Shown: positions 53,530 to 62,737 of the stretch, piece after piece
Layout of the letters: each line of letters opens with the position of its first letter
Position numbering within the stretch: the stretch's first letter is position 1
From: Pararobbsia alpina_A
Lineage (GTDB): Bacteria > Pseudomonadota > Gammaproteobacteria > Burkholderiales > Burkholderiaceae
NCBI RefSeq assembly: GCF_965118125.1
Contig: NZ_OZ221288.1
Coordinates: forward strand, 2,108,001-2,172,000
Direction: 5' to 3'
DNA length: 64,000 nucleotides
Translations under genes and position numbers: made by a program
Notes under the pieces: model-generated
Told to the model about the DNA's origin: nothing
Database searches by the model: none
Seen by the model: only the letters and a program-made list of their open reading frames with translations

Positions 53530-53560
53530 GGGGGCACTTGCGGATGACGCAAGTGCCCCC
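53530..53560. terminator. Strong hairpin between convergent genes
   Basis: A 13-bp perfect stem (GGGGGCACTTGCG / CGCAAGTGCCCCC) with a 5-nt loop lies 22 bp past the flavoprotein stop, followed by TGTTT. Preceding AAAAG allows some function on the other strand. Confidence 0.85.
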
Positions 53561-53660
53561 TGTTTCAAGTGCCGAGTCGCTACGGGACGACGGATGACCG
53601 TTCGAACGTGTCGATCCGGAGCCCTGTCGTGTTCATCCGTCATCCGACACGGCGCTTCGT

Positions 53661-55769
53661 TCACGACGATTGAGTTACGTCTCCAGCAGTACGGGCCTTC
53701 TCAGATTCCGCAGCACCCGCCATCGAGACAAATCGCTCGGCGCTTACCGGTTTCCCGAGCAGGAAGCCCTGCAGCGAATCGCAACCAAGCGCCGTCAGGA
53801 ATTCTTGCTGCTCCTGCGTTTCTACACCCTCTGCGACGATCTTCAGATTGAGCGTCTGGCCAAGCCCGACAATGGCCGAAACAATTGCGGCATCTTCCGA
53901 ATCGTGCGCGAGTTCGCTGACGAAGCCACGATCGATCTTCAACTCCGTCGCGGGCAGACGCTTCAGGTAGAGCAAGCTCGAGTAACCCGTGCCGAAGTCG
54001 TCGATCGAGATGTTGACGCCCATCGCGCTGAGTTCGCCCAGTGTGGCCAGGCTGGTCTCGACGTCGCGCATGGCGGTCGATTCCGTAATTTCCAGCGTCA
54101 GATGGTGCGGCTTCAGATCGTGCCGCATCAGCGTGGTGCCCACCGTGTCGACGAGTCCGCTGTGCGCGAACTGTGCCGGCGACAGATTGACCGCCACGGT
54201 CCAGTCGGCATGACCTTCGTCGAGCCATTTCTTCATCTGGCGGCACGCTTCGTTGAGCACCCATTCTCCGATCGGAACGATCAGGCCAGTCTTCTCGGCC
54301 AGCGGAATGAAGTCGTTGGGCGGGACGAGGCCTCGCGACGGATGCTGCCAGCGCAACAAGGCTTCAGCACCGAGCACGGGACCATCGGGCGCGCGGAATT
54401 TGGGTTGGTAGTGCAGCACGAACTCTCTGCGTACCAGTGCCTTGCGCAGATCCTGCTGGAGCTGCAACTGGTTGTGCACGTTCTGATGCATCGAGGTTTC
54501 GAAATAGCAGAACGTGTTGCGCCCCGAAGCTTTGGCGTAGTACATCGCGGCGTCGGCATTCGACAGCAGCTCATGCTCATTCGCACCATCGCCCGGGTAC
54601 ACGGAAATCCCGATGCTGGCCGATACCCGCACATCGTGGCCGCCGACCTGAACGGGCTTTTCGATTTCGTGAAGCATCTGTTCGGCAAGGCCCGCAGCAT
54701 CGGAAGGGCTGCGTATCTGAGCGATCAACACGAACTCGTCGCCTCCGACGCGCGCCACCGTGTCCTGACCGCGCACGGAACCCCGGATACGTTGAGCGAC
54801 GTCAACGAGCAAGAGGTCGCCGATGCGGTGCCCGTAGGCATCGTTCACAGCCTTGAAGCCATCGAGATCGATAAACATCAAAGCGAACGTGCCGCCCTCG
54901 CGGTCGATCGTCTTGATGGCCTGACTCAGCCGATCCTCGAGGAGTACACGGTTCGGCAGCTTGGTCAGGTTGTCGTGCAGGGCGAGATGCGTGAGTTCCT
55001 GATTGGCTTGCGCGAGCGAGACGGCAAGCACGGAGGTACGCGATTCAAATCGCAGATCGAGGATCGAGACGATCAGTGCAATCGACAGTACCGCGATCGT
55101 CGCGACGATGATCACGAACGCGAGCCATACGTTGCTGACGCCATGGAGCGCCGCACCGCAGAAGCTGCCTGCAGGAAACTGTGCGGCGAACATGCCCGTG
55201 TAGTGCATGCCGACGATGGCGGCGCCCATCACGACGGCGGCGCCCATGCGGAGCTTGCGCGTGTGTTCGCCGTCGCGGCGCAACTGGAACGCGATCCACA
55301 GCGCCGCGCCCGACGCGATGACGGCGATCAGCACCGACGCGCCGAACAAGGCGGGGTCGTAAGTAATGCCCGGGGTCATCCGCATCGCCGCCATGCCCGA
55401 GTAGTGCATGCAGGCAACGCCGGCGCCCATTACGAGGGCGCCTAGTACAAGGCGGTCCCAGGGCAAGGTCTTCTGGCAGACGGTCCATAGCGCGAACGCT
55501 GAAAGCGCGATGGCGATCAGCAGCGACAGCCCCGTAATCAGCGGATCGTATCCAAGCGGAATCGGAAGGCTGAACGCGAGCATGCCGATAAAGTGCATCG
55601 ACCAGATGCCCGTACCCATGGCGCCTGCGCCGCCGACGAGCCACCAGTGAACCGCTCGACCTGAGGCCGTGGCAATCCGGCCAGTCAGATCCAGTGCTGT
55701 ATATGAGGCCAGCACGGCGACAAGAAATGAAAAGACGACTAACGAGGAGTCGTAGCTACCCACCAGCAT
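53661..55769 (-). CDS. MHYT-GGDEF-EAL cyclic di-GMP enzyme
   Basis: The protein has 702 residues. The N-terminal MHYT sensor (about 10-235) has seven hydrophobic segments with the repeats MHFIGM (58), MHYSGM (121) and MHYTGM (188). The GGDEF domain has an intact GGDEF (342-346) and an RGQD inhibitory site five residues before it. The EAL domain (about 445-690) begins GAEALLRW with Glu469. Both synthesis and breakdown of cyclic di-GMP are possible. MHYT is thought to bind copper and sense oxygen, CO or NO. Confidence 0.94.
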   Translation of the reverse strand: MLVGSYDSSLVVFSFLVAVLASYTALDLTGRIATASGRAVHWWLVGGAGAMGTGIWSMHFIGMLAFSLPIPLGYDPLITGLSLLIAIALSAFALWTVCQKTLPWDRLVLGALVMGAGVACMHYSGMAAMRMTPGITYDPALFGASVLIAVIASGAALWIAFQLRRDGEHTRKLRMGAAVVMGAAIVGMHYTGMFAAQFPAGSFCGAALHGVSNVWLAFVIIVATIAVLSIALIVSILDLRFESRTSVLAVSLAQANQELTHLALHDNLTKLPNRVLLEDRLSQAIKTIDREGGTFALMFIDLDGFKAVNDAYGHRIGDLLLVDVAQRIRGSVRGQDTVARVGGDEFVLIAQIRSPSDAAGLAEQMLHEIEKPVQVGGHDVRVSASIGISVYPGDGANEHELLSNADAAMYYAKASGRNTFCYFETSMHQNVHNQLQLQQDLRKALVRREFVLHYQPKFRAPDGPVLGAEALLRWQHPSRGLVPPNDFIPLAEKTGLIVPIGEWVLNEACRQMKKWLDEGHADWTVAVNLSPAQFAHSGLVDTVGTTLMRHDLKPHHLTLEITESTAMRDVETSLATLGELSAMGVNISIDDFGTGYSSLLYLKRLPATELKIDRGFVSELAHDSEDAAIVSAIVGLGQTLNLKIVAEGVETQEQQEFLTALGCDSLQGFLLGKPVSAERFVSMAGAAESEKARTAGDVTQSS

Positions 55770-56074
55770 GCTTGGCTATCCTGAGAGTGACGAATCTGGC
55801 CGTCAAAGGGCCGAGATTGTGAAGATGTCGTGCGCGAATGGCGTCGGACAAACATTTTCCATGTACGTCATATCGACCGCGATCGGATCGACTTTAGCGC
55901 CAAAGGAGTCAATTTTTCGCTGCCGGAGCATAGCAGCAGTGGACATTTGCTGGACGGTGGCGGGTTTTTGCCGATGCGCTTCTTTTGCTGGCAGCCGTGC
56001 GCTGCAGCGCTTTTCTTGTTCTTCTCTGGTTTTTGTCGCGGTGTCCATCCGGAGCGCAGCGATCCTCCCGAACC

Positions 56075-56710
56075 CTAGTTCATGGCTTCCGAACCGATCC
56101 AATGACAGCCCGGCTTTGAAGCGAGGGCTGCGTTAAGCAGCGCATGGGCGATCGAGCTCGCCGGATTGATGCGATATTTTTTCGGCAATATCGGCGTCAG
56201 CAGCCGCGCGAGCTTCAGTGCCGCGCCCTCTGCTCGCCGGGTCTCTTTTCTCTCGCCGCCAATCAAACTGGGCCGGCAAATCGTCAGGGATTGAAATCCG
56301 ATGGCCCTGATGTCTCGTTCGACTTCGCCTTTCGTTCTGGGGTAGAAGAAGCGGGAGTTTGCTGACGACCCCATGGCAGTCACGATGGCATAGGTCTCTA
56401 CGCCCGCCGCGTGCGCCGCCTTGCCGAATGCAACGGGCAGTTCGTAGTCGACATGCAGGAAGGCTTCTTTCGTGCCGGCAATGGCCTGCGTTGTTCCGAG
56501 TGCGCATATCACTGCATCGAGCTCGTACGACGCCGCTACAGCGGGTAATAGGTCAACGAGACGGGACTCGACAGGATTGACCAGTTTCGGGTGCGGTGTG
56601 AGCGGCGTTCTCGTCGGTGCAATCACTGCCGAAACGGCGTCACTGGACAGCGCAAGCGCTAACGTTCGGCTTCCTGCGAGCCCTGTAGCACCCAACAACA
56701 GTAGTCTCAT
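56075..56710 (-). CDS. NAD(P)-binding Rossmann protein (atypical SDR)
   Basis: The protein has 211 residues. The nucleotide motif LLLGATGLAGSRTL starts at residue 3. Further features are VICALGTTQAIAGTKEAF and IVTAMGSSANSRFFYPRTKGEVERDI, the pattern of NADB/HTATIP2-like atypical SDRs (YxxxK form YPRTK). Such proteins often have weak or unknown enzymatic activity. It follows a GGAG ribosome-binding site. Confidence 0.88.
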   Translation of the reverse strand: MRLLLLGATGLAGSRTLALALSSDAVSAVIAPTRTPLTPHPKLVNPVESRLVDLLPAVAASYELDAVICALGTTQAIAGTKEAFLHVDYELPVAFGKAAHAAGVETYAIVTAMGSSANSRFFYPRTKGEVERDIRAIGFQSLTICRPSLIGGERKETRRAEGAALKLARLLTPILPKKYRINPASSIAHALLNAALASKPGCHWIGSEAMN

Positions 56711-56837
56711 GTTCGGCTTCTCCGTGTCGGGCGCCTGAGCGATCAGGCGTGCCCGGTTTTAGTTTTTCAGGCTGTCGCGCTCGGATGGCTTAGCGCGTCG
56801 TCATGTGCGCAGATGGCAGCTTCAACGCACCCTTGGC

Positions 56838-57662
56838 TTAAAGCCTCTGACCGTGGGCGGCGTTTGAAACGGTCTCCCACTCCGCCCAGTTACTCAGCCG
56901 TGCTGCATAGACGGCGCGGAACTTCGGAATGGTCGAAGCGCCGAGTACGAGGCGAAGCGGTGGCTCCGTGGCATCGACGGCTTCGAAGATCGCGGCAGCG
57001 GTCGCGGCGGGATCGCCGAAATCTTCGGGTTTGAACGACGACCGGATCGCCTGACGTATCGGATCATAGGCTGCAATCGCTGGCGGGGATTCCACCGACA
57101 AGCGAAACTCGGTCGCGAAATGCCCCGGTTCGATGATGGTGACTTTGATACCAAACGGCGCGACTTCGCCCGAGAGTGCTTCCGACATCGCTTCGATGGC
57201 GAATTTGCTGGCGGTGTAACTGCCCCCGGTCGGAAAGCCAATGATGCCGCCGATGCTCGACACCGTCAGGATATGGCCGCCGCCCCGTTGGCGCAGGATG
57301 GGCAGCGCGGCCTGAATGACCGAGAGCGTGCCGAAGACGTTGGTATCGAAGTTGGCCCTGACTTGATCGTGCTCCAGCTCTTCGATCGCCCCCATATAGC
57401 CGTAGCCCGCGTTGCATAGGACGACATCGAGACCGTTGAAGTGTCGATGCGCGTGATCGACGGCGTCGAATACGGCCGTGCGATCCGTCACGTCGAGCGG
57501 TAACGCCAGCACCGCATCGCCATATGTTTCAACGAGATCATTGAGCGCTGTCACGCCCCGCGCTGTCGCCGCAACCTTGTCGCCGCGCCCGAGCGCGGCT
57601 TCCGCCCAGACGCGACCCAATCCCCGTGATGCACCCGTGATAAACCAGACCTTTGACGACAT
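56838..57662 (-). CDS. Short-chain dehydrogenase/reductase
   Basis: The protein has 274 residues; AGGAGGTGCTGCC precedes the ATG at 57662. The motifs are complete: GASRGLG (cofactor), CNAGYG, the Ser in VSSIGG and YTASK. It belongs to the classical SDR type often annotated as oxidoreductase. The long palindrome in its promoter and the divergent TetR gene at 57756 show it is TetR-controlled. Confidence 0.93.
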   Translation of the reverse strand: MSSKVWFITGASRGLGRVWAEAALGRGDKVAATARGVTALNDLVETYGDAVLALPLDVTDRTAVFDAVDHAHRHFNGLDVVLCNAGYGYMGAIEELEHDQVRANFDTNVFGTLSVIQAALPILRQRGGGHILTVSSIGGIIGFPTGGSYTASKFAIEAMSEALSGEVAPFGIKVTIIEPGHFATEFRLSVESPPAIAAYDPIRQAIRSSFKPEDFGDPAATAAAIFEAVDATEPPLRLVLGASTIPKFRAVYAARLSNWAEWETVSNAAHGQRL

Positions 57663-57680
57663 GGCAGCACCTCCTGATGT

Positions 57681-57722
57681 AAATTTACACTGAGTGCAAA
57701 CTATCGCACTCAGTGTAAATTT
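57681..57722. promoter_or_regulatory. Large operator between SDR and TetR genes
   Basis: Arms AAATTTACACTGAGTGC and its exact complement are 17 bp each, around 8 bp. Each arm is itself nearly symmetric (TTTACAC-TGA-GTGCAAA), so two TetR dimers could bind side by side. It covers the promoters of both genes. Confidence 0.8.
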
Positions 57723-57755
57723 GTCAAGAAGCGTGCCGACCGTCAGACTTGCGAC

Positions 57756-58358
57756 ATGGTTGAAATCGAACACACTCCAAACGACCTGCGCGACCGCAAG
57801 CGCCAGGTGACGCTTGATCGCATCGCCGATGCGGGCCTGAAGCTCTTCATCGAGAACGGCTACGAAGCGACGACGCTCGACGCGATCACCGCCGCTTCGG
57901 GCATCTCGCGCCGTACGTTTTTCTACTATCTGAAGTCGAAGGAAGACGTCCTTCTGGCGCATGAGAGCGGCAAGTTTCCTCAAGCACTCCGGCCCACTTT
58001 CCTGAAGCAGTCGCCTGAGCTATCGCCGATCGCCGCGGCGCGAAAGACGTTTGTCACGCTCGCATCGATGTACGAGACCAAAGAATCCATCCTCGCGGAC
58101 CGGATTCTGCGATCGATCGAGACGCTTCGGCTGCGTAAGGAAGCGTTGCTGGTACAGATGGAGGACGTGCTCGCCGAGGCGATGTATGAGATGTGGCCCG
58201 ACCCCGCTCGGCGAAGCGCTTTACGTATGGACGCCATGCTGGCCATCGGCGCGCTGCGAATCGCCAAGGAGCACTGGCGGCAAGAAGAGGCCGCGCATCC
58301 GCTGACGCGTTATATCGACGAGGCTTTTGATTTGCTTGAGCAGACGTCGAAGCGGTGA
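57756..58358 (+). CDS. TetR-family transcriptional regulator
   Basis: The protein has 200 residues. The HTH is KRQVTLDRIADAGLKLFIENGYEATTLDAITAASGISRRTFFYYLKSKED. A helical ligand domain follows. It is divergent from the SDR gene with a strong operator between, so it probably represses the SDR gene and itself until a small ligand binds. Confidence 0.94.
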   Translation: MVEIEHTPNDLRDRKRQVTLDRIADAGLKLFIENGYEATTLDAITAASGISRRTFFYYLKSKEDVLLAHESGKFPQALRPTFLKQSPELSPIAAARKTFVTLASMYETKESILADRILRSIETLRLRKEALLVQMEDVLAEAMYEMWPDPARRSALRMDAMLAIGALRIAKEHWRQEEAAHPLTRYIDEAFDLLEQTSKR

Positions 58359-58548
58359 AATCAGGCAGGCGCCTCGCTATTCATCGAAGCTTGTCTTTGG
58401 AAAACTGAAGTACGGCCCGATCCAGCTCGGCGGGGAAGGCAGCACGGTCAAAGCCGTCGGATCGGATCCGATCCCCGGAGCGGTTTGCTTTAACGCGGCG
58501 TGTCGATTTTTCCCGATGTGGTTCGTCGTCATGGCGGAGGACAACACA

Positions 58549-59172
58549 ATGCCCAAAATCATCGTTAATGCATTTCTGACGCTCGACGGCGTCATGCAGG
58601 CTCCCGGCGGCCCGGATGAGGATGAAGAAGGTGGCTTCCTGCATGGAGGCTGGCAGGGGCCCTATACCGACGAGGTCATGGGAAAGGTGATCGTCGAAGG
58701 CATGGCGGACGCCGACGGCTTTCTGCTGGGCCGCAAGACCTACGACATCTTTTCGAACTATTGGCCCAAGATCACCGACCCCGACAATCCCATCGCGACA
58801 ACGCTGAATTCGCGTCCGAAGTATGTGATGTCGCGCAGCCTTGAACAGGTGAGCTGGAACAACTCGAGGCTGATCAAGGGTGATGTCGTCGCGGAGCTTC
58901 GCAAGCTCAGAGAGCAACCCGGCCGAACCCTGCACACGTGGGGCAGCAGCGATGCGATGCAAACGCTACTCGAGCATGACCTCGTCGACGAGTACCGCAT
59001 CATCATCTTTCCGGTCCTGCTCGGCTCCGGAAAGCGCTTGTTCGGCAGCGGCACGATGCCGGCTGCGCTCAAGCAGGTCGAGTCGATCACAAGCACCAAG
59101 GGCGCGACGTTTCATCGACTCGAGCGCAACGGCAAGCCGACGTACGGTCGTATCGACCGGCCGACGACCTAG
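58549..59172 (+). CDS. RibD/DHFR-like reductase
   Basis: The protein has 207 residues; GGAGG lies 8 nt before the ATG at 58549. The RibD C-terminal/dihydrofolate-reductase-like fold is seen in KIIVNAFLTLDGVMQAPGG, GFLLGRKTYDIFSNYW and DEYRIIIFPVLLGSGKRLF. These NADPH-dependent proteins are widespread and mostly uncharacterised. The frame can extend upstream to 58327, but that part is not conserved in character. Its end overlaps the convergent AraC gene by 4 bp. Confidence 0.9.
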   Translation: MPKIIVNAFLTLDGVMQAPGGPDEDEEGGFLHGGWQGPYTDEVMGKVIVEGMADADGFLLGRKTYDIFSNYWPKITDPDNPIATTLNSRPKYVMSRSLEQVSWNNSRLIKGDVVAELRKLREQPGRTLHTWGSSDAMQTLLEHDLVDEYRIIIFPVLLGSGKRLFGSGTMPAALKQVESITSTKGATFHRLERNGKPTYGRIDRPTT

Positions 59173-60116
59173 GCTTCGATCCCGGCAACGTCGGGTTCCG
59201 TGTCTCGCACAACGGTTCGGTACGCCCTCGGCGAATGGCCGGTTGCGCGCTTGAATGCGTTGCTGAATGCACTCTCCGATGTGTAGCCGAGTGAACGCGC
59301 GATGACGGACACCGATGTGGATTCGTCTTTCAGTGCGCGTTCGGCAAGGCGCATGCGCCATTCAGCGAGATAGCTGAGTGGCGCAATGCCTGCAACGGCC
59401 TTGAAGTGAAAAGCGAACGTCGTTCGCGACATCGCGCACGCTTTCGCGAGTTCTTCGAGATGCCATGCGCGGGCGGGGTCGCCGTGCATGAGGCGAAGCG
59501 CCGGTCCGATCCGTGGATCGCCCATCGCGCGTAGCCATCCGGATGGCATGTGCTCGGCTGTTTTCAGATGCGCACGCAGGATCTGAATGAAGAGAAGCTG
59601 CGCGAGTTGTGCCGTCGCGAGCTGTGTGCCGGGCAAGTCGCTCGCGCGTTCTTCGATGAGTTGATCGAGTAGCGAGCGGAACGCTGTCGCCTGCCGGGAC
59701 GCTGCCTGCACGTGGATCCACGGCGGCAGCACGTCGGCGAGCAGCCGGCCGCTTGTCGGATCGAGCAATACGTGGCCGCCGATATGCGCAAAGTCGCGAC
59801 CGTCGCCGATCTGCGTGGTCGACTTTCCTGCGCCTGAAAACAGCGACATCGCGTCGACCGGCGTGAGGTCCGGGTCACTGGACAGCACAAACGCCCGCCG
59901 CGCAGCGAGAAGCCCGACGTCGCCGGTATCGAAACGAATCGGCTCGGATTCACCTTCGATCTTTACCCAGCAACCGCCCTTCACGACAGCAAAGAACTTG
60001 ATCGAGGTAGGCGCGGGAAATCGAATGGCCCATGAGCCGCCCGCCGTGAAGCCACCCGTCACGAGCGACTCGGCGCGCGTGAATTTAAGAATGTCGGAGA
60101 AGGGGTCGGTGCGCAT
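59169..60116 (-). CDS. AraC-family regulator with cupin sensor
   Basis: The protein has 315 residues from the ATG at 60116 (a TTG at 60134 is an alternative). The N-terminal cupin-type domain spans about 10-180 (FFAVVKGGCWVKIEGESEPIRFDTGDVGLL). The double HTH covers about 205-305 with HLEELAKACAMSRTTFAFHFKAVAGIAPLSYL and SLGYTSESAFSNAFKRATG. It is divergent from the epimerase gene at 60290. Confidence 0.93.
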   Translation of the reverse strand: MRTDPFSDILKFTRAESLVTGGFTAGGSWAIRFPAPTSIKFFAVVKGGCWVKIEGESEPIRFDTGDVGLLAARRAFVLSSDPDLTPVDAMSLFSGAGKSTTQIGDGRDFAHIGGHVLLDPTSGRLLADVLPPWIHVQAASRQATAFRSLLDQLIEERASDLPGTQLATAQLAQLLFIQILRAHLKTAEHMPSGWLRAMGDPRIGPALRLMHGDPARAWHLEELAKACAMSRTTFAFHFKAVAGIAPLSYLAEWRMRLAERALKDESTSVSVIARSLGYTSESAFSNAFKRATGHSPRAYRTVVRDTEPDVAGIEA

Positions 60117-60289
60117 ATCCGTACTATCACGCAAATAAATCGTACTTTCAAGTATTCAAAGTCCGGTGGATCGACCTTAATCTCGTGGCTCTTTGAAACA
60201 CGCCGTGAGAGACAGCGATGACATCGCGCGCGATCGGGGGTGCGGCTGCCTTCCCGACGCTCTCGCTCGTGCGCAACCGGACCACACGC

Positions 60290-61363
60290 ATGAATGACAC
60301 TTGGGTACTCGTAACAGGCGGCACGGGATTTATCGCGCAGCACTGCATCCTCGCGCTTTTGAAGAGCGGTTATAACGTGAGGACGACGGTTCGTTCGCTC
60401 GCGCGTGAAGCCGAAGTGCGCGCGAACCTGAAAGAGGGCGGAGCCGTACCCGGCGATCGCCTGTCGTTCGTCGTGGCAGATCTTCAGGATGACCGCGGCT
60501 GGGCGGAGGCGACTGCCGGATGCACCTACGTCCTGCATGGCGCATCGCCGACACCGTCGGGCGACCAGGTGCGCGAGGAGGACTGGATTCGGCCGGCGGT
60601 GGACGGCAATCTGCGGGTGTTGCGTGCGGCGAGGGAGGCCGGCGTCAAGCGCGTCGTTCTGACATCTGCGTTCGGCGCGGTGGGAGCCGGACATCGATCG
60701 CTCGGCAGGCCATTCAACGAGAGTGACTGGAGTGACCTGACCGGCAATGTCGCGCCGTATCAACGGTCGAAGACGCTGTCTGAACGGGCAGCGTGGGAGT
60801 TCGTCGCAAGGGAGGGGCGTGGCCTCGAGCTCTGCGCGATCAATCCGGTCGCCGTGATGGGGCCCGTGCTCGGTGCCGACTACTCGCACTCGATCAGGCT
60901 GATCAAGCAAATGATGGATGGGCAACCGGGTTGCCCGAAGATCAATTCATGCTTTGTCGATGTACGTGACGTTGCCGACCTGCACGTGAAGGCGATGACG
61001 CATTCGGCCGCCAAGGGAGAGCGCTTTCTCGCAACGACGGGTGAGAGCATGTGGATGGTCGATGTCGCGCGTTTGCTGCGCGAACGTATAGGCACCGCGG
61101 CTCATAAGGTGTCCACACGCGTTCTGCCGAACTGGGTGATTCGCTGGATCGCGCGAAAGAACCCGGCAATGCGAGGTCTGGTGCCGCTGCTCAGCGTGAA
61201 TATGAATTCATCGGGCGACAAAGCCAGACGTCTGCTCGGATGGACGCCACGCAGTCGCGAGGATGCGATTGTTGCGACTGCAGAGAGCCTCATCCGGCTC
61301 GATCTGCTGAATACCTCGAAAGATGCGGCGCAAGAGGGGCCCGGCACTTCGTCAATGCGATAG
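60290..61363 (+). CDS. NAD-dependent epimerase/reductase (dihydroflavonol-4-reductase-like)
   Basis: The protein has 357 residues from the ATG at 60290. The motifs are VLVTGGTGFIAQHCILALL (cofactor), VLHGASPTPSG, the Ser in LTSAFGAVGAG and YQRSK as the YxxxK pair. This places it with DFR/cinnamoyl-CoA-reductase-like extended SDRs, which reduce ketones or aldehydes. It is divergent from the AraC gene, whose product probably controls it. Its stop overlaps the small peptide gene on the other strand. Confidence 0.9.
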   Translation: MNDTWVLVTGGTGFIAQHCILALLKSGYNVRTTVRSLAREAEVRANLKEGGAVPGDRLSFVVADLQDDRGWAEATAGCTYVLHGASPTPSGDQVREEDWIRPAVDGNLRVLRAAREAGVKRVVLTSAFGAVGAGHRSLGRPFNESDWSDLTGNVAPYQRSKTLSERAAWEFVAREGRGLELCAINPVAVMGPVLGADYSHSIRLIKQMMDGQPGCPKINSCFVDVRDVADLHVKAMTHSAAKGERFLATTGESMWMVDVARLLRERIGTAAHKVSTRVLPNWVIRWIARKNPAMRGLVPLLSVNMNSSGDKARRLLGWTPRSREDAIVATAESLIRLDLLNTSKDAAQEGPGTSSMR

Positions 61364-61426
61364 CAAAGCGATCAGGATAATGATCGGGATCGGCACACCG
61401 AGCATATAAAGCAGGATCGAACGCAT
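61352..61426 (-). CDS. 24-residue hydrophobic membrane peptide
   Basis: AAGGAG lies 7 nt before the ATG at 61426. The peptide starts MRSILLYMLGVPIP and continues with an Ile/Leu-rich stretch to a final Ser-His, forming one membrane helix with a VPIP kink. Very similar peptides beside a DUF-type membrane protein are, to my recollection, common in Burkholderia relatives. It may form a unit with the membrane protein gene upstream (61552-62505). Function is unknown. Confidence 0.7.
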   Translation of the reverse strand: MRSILLYMLGVPIPIIILIALLSH

Positions 61427-61551
61427 GGATAGCTCCTTGTCGAAGAGAGGTCTTGGATCGTCGCGGCGATTCGTTACTGAACGTGCGCCGCGTCGAGCGT
61501 TATCTTGTGTGACGTATTAAGGGTGGCTGTCAGAGCGCACACGACCGCAGC

Positions 61552-62505
61552 CTAAGCATCGCGCTCGCGGCCGCCCCATGTCGCTGCGAGGCTCGCAGAA
61601 AAAGCACCCATCAGCATGGACACGAAAAGCCATAGCGAGGCATGAACAGTGGCCTTGCGGGCTTCCTCGGCGACGTCGCGCGCCTTCTGAGCGGCAGCAT
61701 CCTTGATTTGCTGCGTCTTTTGCTGAAGCCGGGTGTACGTCGTGTCGACGCGTGCGCGCGCTGTTTCGACACTGACGCCCGTTCGCCGCGCGACGAGTTG
61801 GCTCACATAGGTTGCATCTTCATTCGAGAGCGCGGCTCCCGCGCCGAGGCTGTTGAGGAAGATGCGAGCAACCTCGGCTTTCTCCGACATCGCAAACCCG
61901 GGTGCCGCCGGCTGCGATGCGGCATCGGCCGGCAAACGGAACAGTCCGTCGATGAGATAACCCACAGGCCAGGTGTTTTCGGCCGCATAGGCGTTGCCGC
62001 GTCCTGGATCAAGTGACGCGACGACCGGCGCCGCTGCACTGGCGGCGCTCGCTGCGGCTTGCGTGCTCTCGCGGAGAAACCCGCTCGCCGCACCGGCTAA
62101 CAGCCCGGCCGTCACCAGTGTCGAGATCGCCCAGACCAGGAAACCGTGCGCTGTATCGCGAAAGTGCGTCTCGTCGCTATGGATGGCAAACCACCGCCCG
62201 CGAAGACGTCCGGCCATGTAGCCGCCGATGCCGCAGGTGAGAATTTGCGTGACGCAGATCCAGATGATTGCTGCGAAGCCGAACACATGCGCGTTGTGTT
62301 CGGCCGACATCCATGGCGACAGCGTCGCGAGGCCCAGGCCCGTGCCGAGCACGAGCAGGATCAGTCCAAATGAAGCGGCTGCTGCCGCGCCCGCGAATAC
62401 AGCACTCCACGACACCGGACTGACCGCGCTGGCCATTTGCGCGCTAACCGGATCAGCCACCCAATCCGCCGCCGCCGAACGCCGGCGTGCTTGAACGTCT
62501 GCCAT
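61552..62505 (-). CDS. Membrane protein of unknown function
   Basis: The protein has 317 residues; ACGAGG precedes the ATG at 62505. Hydrophobic segments are at about 30-60, 75-100, 120-145 and 290-312. The central part (about 150-285) is soluble, probably periplasmic, and includes SLAAREL-like helices with NSLGAGAALSNEDATYVSQLVARRTGVS and an Ala/Lys-rich coiled-coil. Gly-rich repeats GGYMAGRLRGR resemble small-channel or YrhK-like proteins. I do not recognise a named family. Confidence 0.75.
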   Translation of the reverse strand: MADVQARRRSAAADWVADPVSAQMASAVSPVSWSAVFAGAAAAASFGLILLVLGTGLGLATLSPWMSAEHNAHVFGFAAIIWICVTQILTCGIGGYMAGRLRGRWFAIHSDETHFRDTAHGFLVWAISTLVTAGLLAGAASGFLRESTQAAASAASAAAPVVASLDPGRGNAYAAENTWPVGYLIDGLFRLPADAASQPAAPGFAMSEKAEVARIFLNSLGAGAALSNEDATYVSQLVARRTGVSVETARARVDTTYTRLQQKTQQIKDAAAQKARDVAEEARKATVHASLWLFVSMLMGAFSASLAATWGGRERDA

Positions 62506-62737
62506 ATGAGCCTCGTCGAAAAACTTTTCGTTGTGCTCATGTAGCATCGGCCGTTCCCGGCCTCGAACCTGGAACTCAGTGAGTGCTTGCTTGTCGGGAA
62601 GCTGCAGTCACATCACGGATGTGCATCGACGAGATCTGGTCGAGATTGAACGCCAGAGTGCAGACCTTGAAAGGCGTCGCGAGCGACTTATCAGGACGTT
62701 GTCGGAAGGTGCCGTACCGCCGATCGAGTGACGCGCA

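Noticed and set aside
53670..55445. Long plus-strand open frame antisense to the MHYT-GGDEF-EAL gene
   Set aside because: The minus-strand protein has all domain motifs intact; the antisense product is Arg/His/Asp-rich shadow sequence.
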